Positions 39,626 through 50,755 of a DNA stretch of 64,000 nucleotides are shown here, piece by piece. A program made the translations under genes and the position numbers. The DNA comes from Oxytricha trifallax (lineage: Eukaryota > Ciliophora > Spirotrichea > Sporadotrichida > Oxytrichidae): NCBI GenBank assembly GCA_000711775.1, contig ARYC01000671.1:102502-166501 (forward strand). Reading direction: 5' to 3'. How positions within the stretch are numbered: the stretch's first letter is position 1; each line of letters begins with the position of its first letter. The notes below the pieces were generated by a model that worked only from the letters and a program-made list of their open reading frames with translations, had not been told where the DNA came from and made no database searches.

Positions 39626-40090
39626 TTAATTTAAAATACTTTTAATTTACGATTTAAGTAAAAAAAAACTTTTAATTTTGAGTTAGCTCGTCTTTAATAT
39701 TAACTTATTTATATTAGAAAATTAAATTCATTTTTAATATTTGTATAATTATTTTTAAATTTAAAATATTAATCCAATAAATATGCTAATTTTTAAGTCT
39801 TTCATTTAGGATAGCTATTATTCTAAATACATATGTCTAGTGATTGGTTTTTTTTAAAAAGTTCTTCATAGTTTTTATTAAAGCATTAGGTAATATATTG
39901 ATTTAATTAATTATTCACATATACTATACTTAAATTCAGAAATTTCTCTAATTATTATTTAAAAAAAACACAAGGCTTATATTTTTCAATTTTAAATTAT
40001 ATTCTCAATTGCTTGACAATATAAGTAATTTTTCTTAGTCGCAACATTATGATATTAAACCATGACAAATCTTTAAATATTTATATTATC
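39626..40090. other. AT-rich DNA, no gene seen
   Basis: No supported feature. Confidence 0.5.
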
Positions 40091-40783
40091 AAGCCAGAGA
40101 AACATATCCAGGAACTTAAAATTGAGTAATATCAAAGTGGAGGAAGCCCAAAGTCAAAAATTAGAAGATTGTACAACTAATTCCTTCAACCAATTGCAGC
40201 CAATGAAAGGGAATCGTACAATTTGAGAAATCTATTCTATCAACAAACTGATGCTTCACAAAAGAAAATTTTGGTGTGAATAGGTAAAAAGTTTGTCAGA
40301 GCAGCATCAAGAATTTCATAAACTGGTAATTAAGAGGATCACTGAGGGTGCTAAAATCTATGAAATGTTCGACTACAGGAAATGTGTTCAAATCTTAGCA
40401 ATATATCACAAAAACCTATACCAATTCAACCTGCTCAAAAAAGAGACAGTTGGAAGAAACTTTGTTGTAGAAAAAGTCATGAGTAAGCCAGGAATAAATT
40501 ATGCTACAGACTCTAAGACTGCAGTATAATGACCATTCTAACAGTAATCACTTGGCTCTAGAAATTTAAAGGGAATCTGTGTTTACTATATTGTAAAATT
40601 ATTGGGGTTAATATGCAAAGGTGCTGCCTTACATTCATTCTAGTGGTTGGTCACATTAAATTATAGATTAGAGAGTCAGGAATATCTGTTATGCAGAGAA
40701 CACGGAGCACATCGCGGGGAAATGAAACGAAAGACTATGGCGATCTGAGTATGAGGATAGAGATGAAGAGATAACATACATGA
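40091..40783 (+). CDS. Three consecutive coding segments, unknown product
   Basis: Three ciliate-code frames follow each other with short overlaps: 40091-40279 (E-L-K-I-E-Q-Y-Q-S-G-G-S-P-K-S-K-I), 40218-40532 (Q-H-Q-E-F-H-K-L-V-I-K-R-I-T-E-G-A-K) and 40529-40783 (M-T-I-L-T-V-I-T-W-L-Q-K-F-K-G-N-L). The third ATG overlaps the TGA of the second by 4 nt. Each looks like real protein and is GC-richer than its flanks. They are probably parts of one gene with frameshifts, or germline gene segments. No domain is recognised. Confidence 0.45.
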
Positions 40784-41849
40784 AATCGCACATCGTCACA
40801 TGGGATGAATAATTTTGTAAAATGATATATATATATATATAGGAACTTAAGTATTTACAAGCCTACTAGGATGGAATATTTAATATTCAGAAAACCTAGC
40901 AGAAATTGAGGATAACCTATATTCACAAAATAAAAGGGAAAAGTATAAAATTAATTTAAAATTGAGGGAGCAACAAACCCAACCTAGACTAGCACAAGTT
41001 TAGAAAGAGGCCTACAAACAGAATGGAATTATATGGGTCACAGGAGAAGGTTATGATCAAAAATAAAGCAGTGAAGAAAGATGAGGAAATTATAAAAAAA
41101 CCTAAATTAAAAAAAATCAGTAGAAAAAAAAGAGATGGGAATTTTAGTTTATTTGTGAATTACAAACTTACGATTTATGCATAGAATTTATCATATTTTT
41201 AAAAAAATTATATATAGTTATTATATATCAATCTATCTATCTAATCAATTAATATTTATCATGAAATATGACAATTGTAAATTACCTGAAACAAACTGCA
41301 CCAACTTGACATTCAAAATTAATTTAAATTTTTTTTAAAAAAATATATAATAGATTTGTCTCGAATATCATGTTTTTAAAAAAGTTAATAAAACGATAAA
41401 AATTAGTTTGTATCTATTAGTTAGTGCATTACCATAAGTTAATAAATTATTATAAATTCATCATACAAACAAATAAAATAAATTCACAAATAAAATTATC
41501 ATTATGAAGAAATTCAATTAAATTATTTATCTTACGAAGTATTCATCCTTATAATTATTTCTTAAACTGCAAGAATTGATAAAGTTCTTGTCTATTCTTT
41601 TGATATTATATTCGGATAAATCTTATGTGGATAGTATTTTGCAAAAAATCAATTTTTAATAAAATTATACCATGTTAAGGATGTGTTATATATCATGAAT
41701 ATATAACTAGAATAAAGTAATAACTCATATAAATACAATAATTTCAATAATATTTTTTCTAAAGTTCCTTTTATGAATACATACTAGCTATATATTATGT
41801 TTCTAAAGTAAATAAGTTTATTAAAAACCTTATTTAGATAAAGATAAAT
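40784..41849. other. No gene seen
   Basis: Mixed sequence to about 41130, then AT-rich. Contains a (TA)n run near 40828 but no supported gene. Confidence 0.45.
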
Positions 41850-43930
41850 AGTTGCAGTAGCAGTAGCAGTAGTAGTATTATTAAATAACATGAGATAAAT
41901 TAGAATAACGAATAGTACACATGAGACTATAAATGGGGAGATCAGTACTTTAATACTAATAATTGCCTGTTTAAGAAGATCACAGCTGATTCATTCAATT
42001 CTCATTTCAATATCCATTTTACTGACTCGAATATTCAGTCTCATCTTGTCTTGATAGTCATATCAGGTTTATTTAAATAGTCTTTTATATAGGCTCTACT
42101 GCTTTCTCTATATCTTCGTCTAATTTTTCACTCATCCATCTAGTCTACTGTCTAGTTTCTATTTAATTTTAATTTTCTCTATTTCTTAATTATTAATTAT
42201 TTTGTTATAATTCTCAGAACTCTTGACTTTTTTCTCTATAGTGTTATATCGTTTAGATATTCAACTTTTTGAATTATGTTATAGTATCTATTTGTCATAC
42301 CCCTATACCTTTTATTGGACAAATATCGTTTTAAATATCGTCTATACTGGATAAGAGTTTCCATGCCTTTCATGTTGTCTAAACCTCTGGTCAAGCAAAC
42401 CATATTTGTAATTATTTTAAGTAAAAATTAGCTGTTAATATCTATTAATTTTTTCTTCCTGATTTGTTTTGAAAGATGTGTGGGGTCTACAGCATCATTA
42501 ATCAAATTGCAGTTTTTGAGATGGTTGCTGTCCAAAAATATTCTAAGTACTTATGTCTCATGCCATAGTTTTACTATCGTTCTTCCCTTGCTTAGAGCCA
42601 TAATCGTATCCATTAAGTTCTTCGTTAGGAATAATTTATTTCTTATTTAGAATCTATTATTTTATTCTATCGAGGTCTTTCTCTCTAACTAACTTATCTA
42701 ACTCATTTTCAAAGAATCTCGTATACTTTTAACCCATTACTAAATGATATTGATGGTGTTGGTTACTTTTAGCTGTGTTAAATATCTTAGTAATTTGTTT
42801 GAAATTTACCTCGAGGTCCAAAACGAAATGCTCTTGAGTTTAATTTCTAATCACTCTATTTCTTTTATTCTTGTATTTTCACTAACATGCTGCTTCTATT
42901 GAAAAATATTTGTAAATAATTTATTACCTTATTTGAGCTATCATTATCAAGTGAAAAATCGTTGAATTGTTTGACTTGTTAATCTTTGATGAAATTTTGC
43001 TATTTACTTCATTTCCTTCCAAGTTTCCCTGTTGATATTACTACGTTTTGAGGCAAATATTTTTCCTAGATACTTTTCCACATTCACCTTATAAATACCT
43101 TTAATTTAAATTGTTTTTGAACAACTTAGAATAATTTAGAAATTCTGGCATTTTTTGTTTGACTTCAATTTGTGGGTCTTTTCAATGTTCTTCAGAATTT
43201 ATAATATTCTCCTAAATTGTTAGGTGTTATTAATATTTATCAATATATCTTCTGCAAATGCTATGCTTGTTTAATGAGTGAAATGATTTGGCTGCAAGCA
43301 AATAGAGTATTGTAAATATAGATTAAAAAGCATTGGTGATAATCTACTTCTATATCCTACACTCTGTTATGTTCATGTCTTCATTCATTCGAATTTGATC
43401 TTGTTTCTATATATAAGTGCTCTTTTATTTTAGTTATCTTCTCGTTATTCTCTTTGTTAACCCTATTTCTCAAAATATCTATCATTTTGACTTTTGAGAC
43501 AGAATCATAAGCCTTTCGAAGATCGATTAGGAGGTTCGCTTCTCTCTTATTACTTTTCCTCCTGGATAATTCGATATCTTCTAGCATTCATTAAATGTAT
43601 ATGAATACTTTTACTCTCCTTATACCCACTATGATAATTACCTGTTTGTAGAAATTCACTATTGCTTTAATAAATTTAATTTATTATTCCTTTTCAATGT
43701 TCTAGTAAGAATATATCATTATCTGTTTGTGTTTACTATTTATGGATATAGATCAACTTACCCTTTACTCAAAAGAACGAGTCTTCTTTCTCTAAGATAA
43801 TTTGGGATAGTAACGTAGTTAAGTATTTAAGTAATTTTGTTAGTTACTGACACCAAAAATTCTTTCTGATTTTAAAAACAACTTTCCATAAAATCAGTCT
43901 GGCCAATTGCCTAGTTGAAGTTAAATTTAT
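41850..43930 (-). mobile_element. LINE-type retrotransposon on the - strand, degenerate
   Basis: A second, diverged LINE in the opposite orientation to 36.6-39.6 kb. RT motifs are readable on the - strand between 43060 and 43560 (see next entry). The 3' end, at the low coordinates, carries a GCAGTAGCAGTAGCAGTAGT triplet repeat (41852-41880), fitting a simple-repeat LINE tail. The 5' boundary near 43930 is approximate. Confidence 0.8.
42960..43587 (-). pseudogene. LINE reverse transcriptase fragment
   Basis: Motif A reads L-L-I-D-L-R-K-A-Y-D-S-V-S-K-V (43475-43530). Motif C reads A-F-A-E-D-I-L-I-N (about 43240-43265), with the first catalytic Asp of A-D-D replaced by Glu. A thumb motif V-E-K-Y-L-G-K-I-F follows near 43060. 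After motif C the frame is open for about 105 codons to TGA near 42960. Confidence 0.85.
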
Positions 43931-45175
43931 CAAATTTAAGTTAAATAAGGGAATTGTAGAAATATATATTATTCATGAATCATATTTATATAAATAATCA
44001 TAGAATGAATCAAGTTTAAAAACAAGAGATATGATGATTTATAAATTAATGTAGAAATGATATAAAATAAGATATTTACTAGTATTTATACATAATTTTT
44101 CATTATGAAATTTTAATTGTTTGATAACTAGCATTGATTAATAATTAAAATCAAAGTCAAGACAAAATAAAATTTGTAGTAAGTTAAGTAATTTTTACAA
44201 AAGTTGAAAATTAACTTTCAATTATTTCTGTTCTTCTTTTTATTATGATCTTGAATTATTGAACGTATAATTATATATAGTTAAGACATTTAGATTAAAA
44301 TAAGAAATATAATTACATTTTAAAAATCAAACTAATATTTGAATATATTTTTAATTACTATGATTCTTCAATTATAAATTAACTTATTAAATATTTGTAA
44401 ATTTATAAATAAAAACATGTTTAACTAAATAGGGGCAAGTAGAAAAATTTGCTTACTTTTTCAGCACTTTAACCAACCTATTATATCTATAGAATTAGTT
44501 TTAAAATTGATTAAAAAACTAATTTAATATAAATAAATTATAGAGCTACATATTATTAATGAATATTTATTAATTTCTTTGATAATGAAGTCATTGAGTA
44601 GAGATTGACAGAGTCGTAGAAATTACAATTGATAAAATAAGGAAGGGATCATAATTACATTTTTATAGATTTAAAAATTTAAATGTGACTACAAATATTG
44701 TTTTCTCAGATTGTCATAATTTTAAAAGTAATCATTTTTGATTTTCATTAAGATATTTAAATTCATACTAAAGAAGAGAGTTTAGAAAAATATAACAAGT
44801 TATTATTTTATTCAGTTTTAAACAATATATATAAATCATTATTTTATTGCTGTTAAAAATATAATACATTAATTATGTGTTGTAATGAAATAACTTAAAC
44901 AATTATAGAATAGCCAAATGAATTTTGTTTATTAAATTAAAAGTTAATTTGTTGAAGATATAAACATGTATACGAACGCGATGTATACTTTACCGTTTAT
45001 TTTAACAATCAGAGTTAAACTATTTGGTTAAATACCCACCGCTCTTTCTAAGTTTTTAACTGAATAAATTCACGACTACAATTGGGAAATATAGAGAGTG
45101 AAATGTCAGTTGTTATATCATACATTTTCTCATGTCCCTCTTAATAACAATTCTCACCCATGATGCCTTTTCATT
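43931..45175. other. AT-rich DNA, no gene seen
   Basis: No supported feature. Confidence 0.5.
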
Positions 45176-46110
45176 ATGATGAACAGATGTTTTAGGGAGG
45201 AGAAGATGAAGAATCAATTAACTTGTACTTATAAAAAGAAACAACAAAATTAAACAAAATTCCTAACAAATCTAGAATTTGGAGGGCCTAATATAACGAA
45301 CCATTAAACCTACTAGAAAGGTAATCTCCAATTGCCATATACCATTTCTTTTCAATAATTTGACTTAAAAGAGATATTTCTTCCAAAAGAATCTGATCGA
45401 CCTTATAAATTATGATAGCAACAAATACATCTAGACAAACAAGCAATCAATCAAAAAAGGATACAACAAAAAATAAGTTCAACTAGAAGTGAAATTGAAA
45501 CCAAATCTGAATACCTAGATAGTTTTTCAATTACTTGGTCTACTTCCCTAATCACGTCTCACTATACCCAGAGACCCCTAGACCAAAACCCCATTACAAA
45601 GTAGATAAACAGTAAACACTTAAAATAAACTAATAATCTAGTTAAAATGTAAAACGAAAACTAAGCCATCCTATCTAGTTAAACCTACCAATCTACAATT
45701 CAGTATAGAGGTAAAATATTAATCAAATGAACACAACTAACTGGCTTAGAATACTCATAAAATATGAACGAACTCCAAACAACCAAATCCTAATAGAATA
45801 ATTGGTATTATTTCAAACAGAGTCTTCATCAGGACTAGAAAATTAGTCAAGATTGTACTAAATAGTGAGACAAAAAAATACCTCACAACCTATTCTGACT
45901 AATCAGAATATAACCAGATCTGACCATTATTCAACAGTGCATTAAGATGACTCCCCAGGTCAAAGCCCATAGCAACTAATGATTATTAAGTTAGATTTAT
46001 TACTAAGAACAAATTACCTACAGAAATAATTACTTCTAGCAAAGGTTTGACAACGACGAAGGTAGATTTAATTATTAAAACAACTAAATGATTACAAGAA
46101 AATCAATTAA
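45176..46110 (+). pseudogene. Decayed Gln/Lys-rich coding region
   Basis: 45176-45415 is an 79-codon frame from ATG (M-M-N-R-C-F-R-E-E-K-M-K-N-Q). A shifted frame follows (about 45399-45771, about 120 codons, I-D-L-I-N-Y-D-S-N-K-Y-I-Q), then shorter frames to about 46110. It resembles in composition the Gln/Asn-rich protein at 35094, so a retroelement ORF1 relic is possible. No motif confirms this. Confidence 0.35.
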
Positions 46111-46306
46111 GATCCAGGATTCATTAAATAGGTTATAAATCATGAAATACAAATCATTAAATACAAAGTAATATATATAAAACCCCATGAGTAAAATTTT
46201 TGTAAATTTAATTGGTCATTTTTAATTAACAGAAATAAAGAGATAAATAAAATTGTACTTAATACTTCAAACCTTACTAATTAAAATCTATAAAACAAAT
46301 AATTAA

Positions 46307-47427
46307 TTATTGCTAAAGTATAATTGATTTGGGGAAATTCAAAAATAAATAAATAACTGCCACTAATTACTTGAGGCTTTAATCATAAATTGATATAGTG
46401 CACTTTTAATTGTAATCAGTTATATTAAAAATAATTATGACTAAATTTTAGAATTGTACATTGTACAGTTTTGATTTTTTTTTAGTTTTAGAAATATTAA
46501 GGCGTACTTTAAAAATCGTTCAAATTGTACATTGTACTGTTTTAAGGAATTAGTTTGTTTTAAAATGAAATGTACAGAATGGAGAGTGATAATTATTATT
46601 TAATTATTTTAAAATTATAAATAAAAAAAACAAGATGAGTGTTGAAATGAGTGCGACTTAAAGAGATTCTTTGAAGGTGAGGGGTATCCTGTGAATCTCA
46701 AATACAAAGATCCTGTGGTTATATTCTTGAACTACCAGGTGATAGCTATTTCTAATCAGTTGCCTTTCGACAGTATGAGTGAACTGGATAGAAAATCATT
46801 CGAAACAAGAATACAAATGTCTGAGATTACGAGAAATATGCAGAGGGAGGATGAGAAGTTTCATTTAAATTAGATAGAACTGGCAATGTACTTGAAGCAG
46901 CGACTAATTGTAGATGGGGACCTAGAGTTGAAGATAGAGGAACTGACAATCATAGAGGGAGCCGAGGAGGAGCAGGCAGATACTAACAGTAATCATATGC
47001 AGTGACGCGGAGTGTTGTGCAAACTGAATTGCCACGAGTGGTTCAGATGAGTTCGCAAAATGTGCAGTTTTTAGAACAGCAATAAGCTAATATGATGAAT
47101 TAAGATTTTATGTGTAATTTATCACTCTCCATTCTGTACAATTCATTTTAAAACAAACTAATTCCTTAAAACAGTACAATGTACAATTTGAACGATTTTT
47201 AAAGTACGCCTTGATATTTCTAAAACTAAAAAAAAATCAAACTGTACAATGTACAATTCTAAAATTTAGTCATAATTATTTTTAATATAACTGATTACAA
47301 TTAAAAGTGCACTATATCAATTTATGATTAACCTCAAGTAATTAGTGGCAGTTATTAATATATATAATTACAGTTATTTATTTATTTTTGAATTTCCCCA
47401 TATCAATTATACTTTAGCAATAATAAA
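46307..47427. mobile_element. Fold-back element 2 with coding insert
   Basis: Left arm 46307-46592 and right arm 47119-47427 are inverted copies with high identity. The right arm has one extra AT-rich insertion of about 25 bp near 47360. The 526-bp centre is GC-richer and holds a coding segment (next entry). Within each arm TTGTACATTGTAC-type blocks recur twice. C4A4-like tracts lie outside on both sides (AAAACCCC at 46179 and TTTTGGGGTTTT at 47932). Confidence 0.85.
46646..47005 (+). CDS. Coding segment inside fold-back element 2
   Basis: 119 codons in one ciliate-code frame, N-E-C-D-L-K-R-F-F-E-G-E-G-Y-P at the start and a Glu-rich end (I-E-G-A-E-E-E-Q-A-D) before TGA 47003. A shifted frame continues at once to about 47150 (T-R-S-V-V-Q-T-E-L-P-R-V-V-Q-M), rich in Gln. 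The text is clearly protein-like and predicted helical. No start codon is evident upstream, so this is an internal piece of a gene. The product is unknown. Confidence 0.5.
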
Positions 47428-49120
47428 TCAGTTTTTTGTTTTGTCATAGTAAATCACTCTCTTTATGAATATTAGTTCTAAATATTTTGGTTTAACCATT
47501 TTCTCTATTTTTAGTTCAATCTCGCTTTTCCCCAATTCTGTTTTCCACTAGCCTAATAGTGAATTAACTCAAGTAGTTTAAGAAGATTCTCTTTATTGTT
47601 AAGCAATTCCCTGATAAATTTCCTCTAAAATTAAAGATTTTATCCTTTGTTTATATTGTATTTGCTATATTGCTATTTAGAAATCTTAAATTACCTCTGA
47701 AATTTTATTAAAACATATTTAAAGATATTTAAGTTAATCAAACAGTGAATTAAATATAAGTATGTGTTGGTATTAGGTCCAAACTTATAACATATAATCG
47801 TGGGTTCGAAACCTATAAACCCTAAATTTTTTAAATTATATAAACTAATTATGTTTTTATTTACCTATCTTTATAAATACTATATATATCAAAATATTAA
47901 CAATCACTCTATAATTAATGATTTTGGGGTTTTATATATATTTTTCTAACTTGTAACATACTTAATATTTTATATTAGAAATATGCTTGATTTATTTAAG
48001 AATCAAAAATTTTTGAGAATATAGTTATTTTAACTTATTTATTTATATCACTTGAGCAAATGTTTTATATTAATATTTTTTAGTTTATTTCTCACAGTAT
48101 ATTTATTTATAATTTAAATGAAAATGAAGTTTGGTTTTAATTAAAATTAAACAAGATTTATTCCTAATAATAAACTTGAGTAATTTTAAGATAAGTTACT
48201 ATTTAAAGTAATAAATCTTTAAAAATAAAATTGTGTATACAATAAAATTAATTATTTGCCTATAATTTATATAAATGAATAAATTTGATTTAATTTATTT
48301 AAAAAAGAAATTCACATATTTAATTAAAAATATAAATAAAAATAATGAGATATTAATTTATATAAATTAGATATTAAAAAAATGGGCGCAAGTGATAAAA
48401 ATATAAAATTTACCACATAAGTCAATTTTAAACGTAATAATATACAATCAAACAGAACTGTACAAAAATAATTATAGTAATGCTATATAAATGCTTTTAT
48501 TTACAATTAGTCATATATTTAGAATTTGAATATTCGCAATTTTAATACTATTTTGACTAATTCTCTAACTATGAAATCTAACTACTCAATCAACTCAGCT
48601 TACTCTATATTTTCCAGCATGAGTAAAAAAAAAGTAGAAAAAAAATGACTTCTCACTAATCTAATAGTCATTTAAAAATTAACATAATAGGTAAATTTTA
48701 AACAATTCATGACATTTCCACTCACAGAGACCAAAAGAGAAAAAGACAAAGAAAATAATAAATAAAACAGAAAGCAAAATAAGTGGAACAATAAAAATGA
48801 GCGTAGATTTTTATTGAAGTTAATTTCAATATTAACATTCTTACTATTATAATGAAAAGAAATTGTCTTTTACGTATAAATATATTCATATAAAAAAATA
48901 ATATATTATGCTATAAGTAAGTTGTAAAAATTAAATCTAAGTCTAAATAAAAATTAGATAAGGCTATTTACCAATTTTGAATAATAGCTTTATTATGATT
49001 TACTTTTTAAAATGATAAAAAACTAATAAAAGCCTGTTGTAATTAATTATGAAATTAGAAAATTTTAATCCAAGCATAAATAATATTATTACATCTAACT
49101 CCATATATTTAATATTATTA
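47428..49120. other. AT-rich DNA, no gene seen
   Basis: No supported gene. Contains TTTTGGGGTTTT at 47932-47943, discussed in the findings. Confidence 0.5.
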
Positions 49121-49126
49121 AATACA

Positions 49127-49474
49127 GGCAATCGAAGCAGTAATGACTAAGCTTAAAACGCTAAATAATCCAAGCCCCAACAAATCTAATCCTCGTAACC
49201 AATGAATTGATTGCATTTTGAAAGAATTGAAGCACTATTACAGCAAGCCACAGCCAGGGATGGAGAAAGAACCGCTTTAAAAATGCCAACCTATCATTTA
49301 TAACACGATTACAAAAATCATAATCCCAGAAACGTAATAGAGCGCTCATGAATTCCTTGGGGTTAATATTAGTGAAATCTACTCAGCCAATATTTACGGC
49401 ACTTGTTACTATTTTGTAGATGAGGAACTGGCTCTAGCGTGCTCCAAGTTGTCGTTGTTGCAATATCAATTAAA
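49127..49474 (+). CDS. Coding segment, one internal TGA
   Basis: One frame reads A-I-E-A-V-M-T-K-L-K-T-L-N-N-P-S, a TGA at about 49202, then about 90 codons including K-I-I-I-P-E-T-Q-Q-S-A-H-E-F-L-G-V and Y-F-V-D-E-E-L-A-L-A-C, ending at TGA 49472. It may be the 5' part of the same element as the next frame. Confidence 0.4.
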
Positions 49475-49712
49475 ATGACTAGCTTTAGCTATATATAATT
49501 GATTTGATAATGCTATTAAAAATGCAATTAAGCGCGTGAGACACAGATATAAAAAATTCAACATTCATCACTATCTGAGCATTTGAGTAGTTTGACTATC
49601 TGAGCTTCTGAACCTGCATCCGTTTGGGAGAAGAATTATAGATGAAAATCACAAGTGCCAGATTGAGTGAAAAAAACTTTATTCAAAATGACAGAGAATC
49701 CTGAATCATCAA

Positions 49713-50543
49713 ATGGGCCATCTCAGGAATCCATAACTGATCTAAGAGAAATAAATCTATCATAAAAGAAAGGATTTTTGGGGTAATGAAAAATTTCAGG
49801 CACTTTATACTACAGATGAGAGAATTCATTCTAAGGTTAGAAGGAAAAGTATGGTACATATTTAAATTGCATCTTTTATTGAGCAAAATTCTCATTAAAC
49901 ATTTCCTCAAGTTCAAGAAATGTTCAAAAATGCATGTGATGATGTTGTAGGATTGAGAAGTGAAATCAAGTTGCTATCATTTTTAGGCCTCTGGGACACC
50001 CCAATATTTAGTAACCTTCATCTCTCTGAAATGCTTCCAGCTGATTTGAGTGGTGCTAGTAATTAAACCCCAGAAACACGCTTTCCTATTTTTTCTTTAG
50101 CAATACTGAAAATGCCATAGAGCAGTAAATCTAATTAAAATAATACGTTACTCATTGTGATGGCCCTAAAATGCGAATAAAATTACAAGGTAATTCCACA
50201 AGATGGGTTTACTATGATCTGTAGATAAAATACAGCTACCTGTCAACTCTCTATCTTCCTTGAAATTGTAAAGGATAAAATAATATTGCATAAGTAGACA
50301 AAGAGCAGAGCACATGTCACTAGAATAAGCTTTTCTTCTTCTCCATTTTTAGTATAATCTAAGCTAAATGTTCAAAAGGATCTGAAATATGCTCCTTAAC
50401 TAGATTAAAGGATGTACTTTCATTACTGTATAATGCACTTGAAGTTTATCAGTAGACTTTTAAAGGAATGGAGCACATAACGATATGCACAAATTCATTG
50501 GTTACCTTTAAAAGAAATCGATAAACAGATAGAGTATTGTTGA
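49713..50543 (+). CDS. 276-codon ciliate-code frame, unknown protein
   Basis: ATG 49713 (M-G-H-L-R-N-P) to TGA 50541-50543 with many in-frame TAA/TAG and no TGA. By base composition a TGA is expected about every 55 codons, so chance is unlikely. An alternative start at ATG 49688 (M-T-E-N-P-E-S-S-N-G-P-S-Q-E-S) in another frame looks more natural and would need a frameshift within about 30 codons. Typical text: G-L-R-S-E-I-K-L-L-S-F-L-G-L-W-D. The tail repeat follows 170 bp downstream, so this is probably the last gene of that retroelement family. No domain is recognised. Confidence 0.5.
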
Positions 50544-50712
50544 AATCAGCAACAATACGAAAGATTTGGGCGTTTAAATTACATCATTTAAATATAATCA
50601 TCTCAATTATACAAGTAGATTTTAAGTTTTATAAGCAAAAGTATTTATATAATTAAATAATTTGCATTTTTTAAATAGCTTTACCCATTTTTGTATATTA
50701 TTTTATAAAATA

Positions 50713-50755
50713 GGGGGTACCAGAGACTTAATTTTGATCACATTATTATTGTAAA
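50713..50755 (+). repeat. Retroelement 3' tail, copy 3
   Basis: GGGGGTACCAGAGACTTAAT followed by TTTGATCACATTATTATTGT. It matches 14548 and 36506. Confidence 0.7.

Noticed and set aside
42000-43380. Plus-strand open frames across the - strand LINE
   Set aside because: Reverse transcriptase motifs are on the - strand only.
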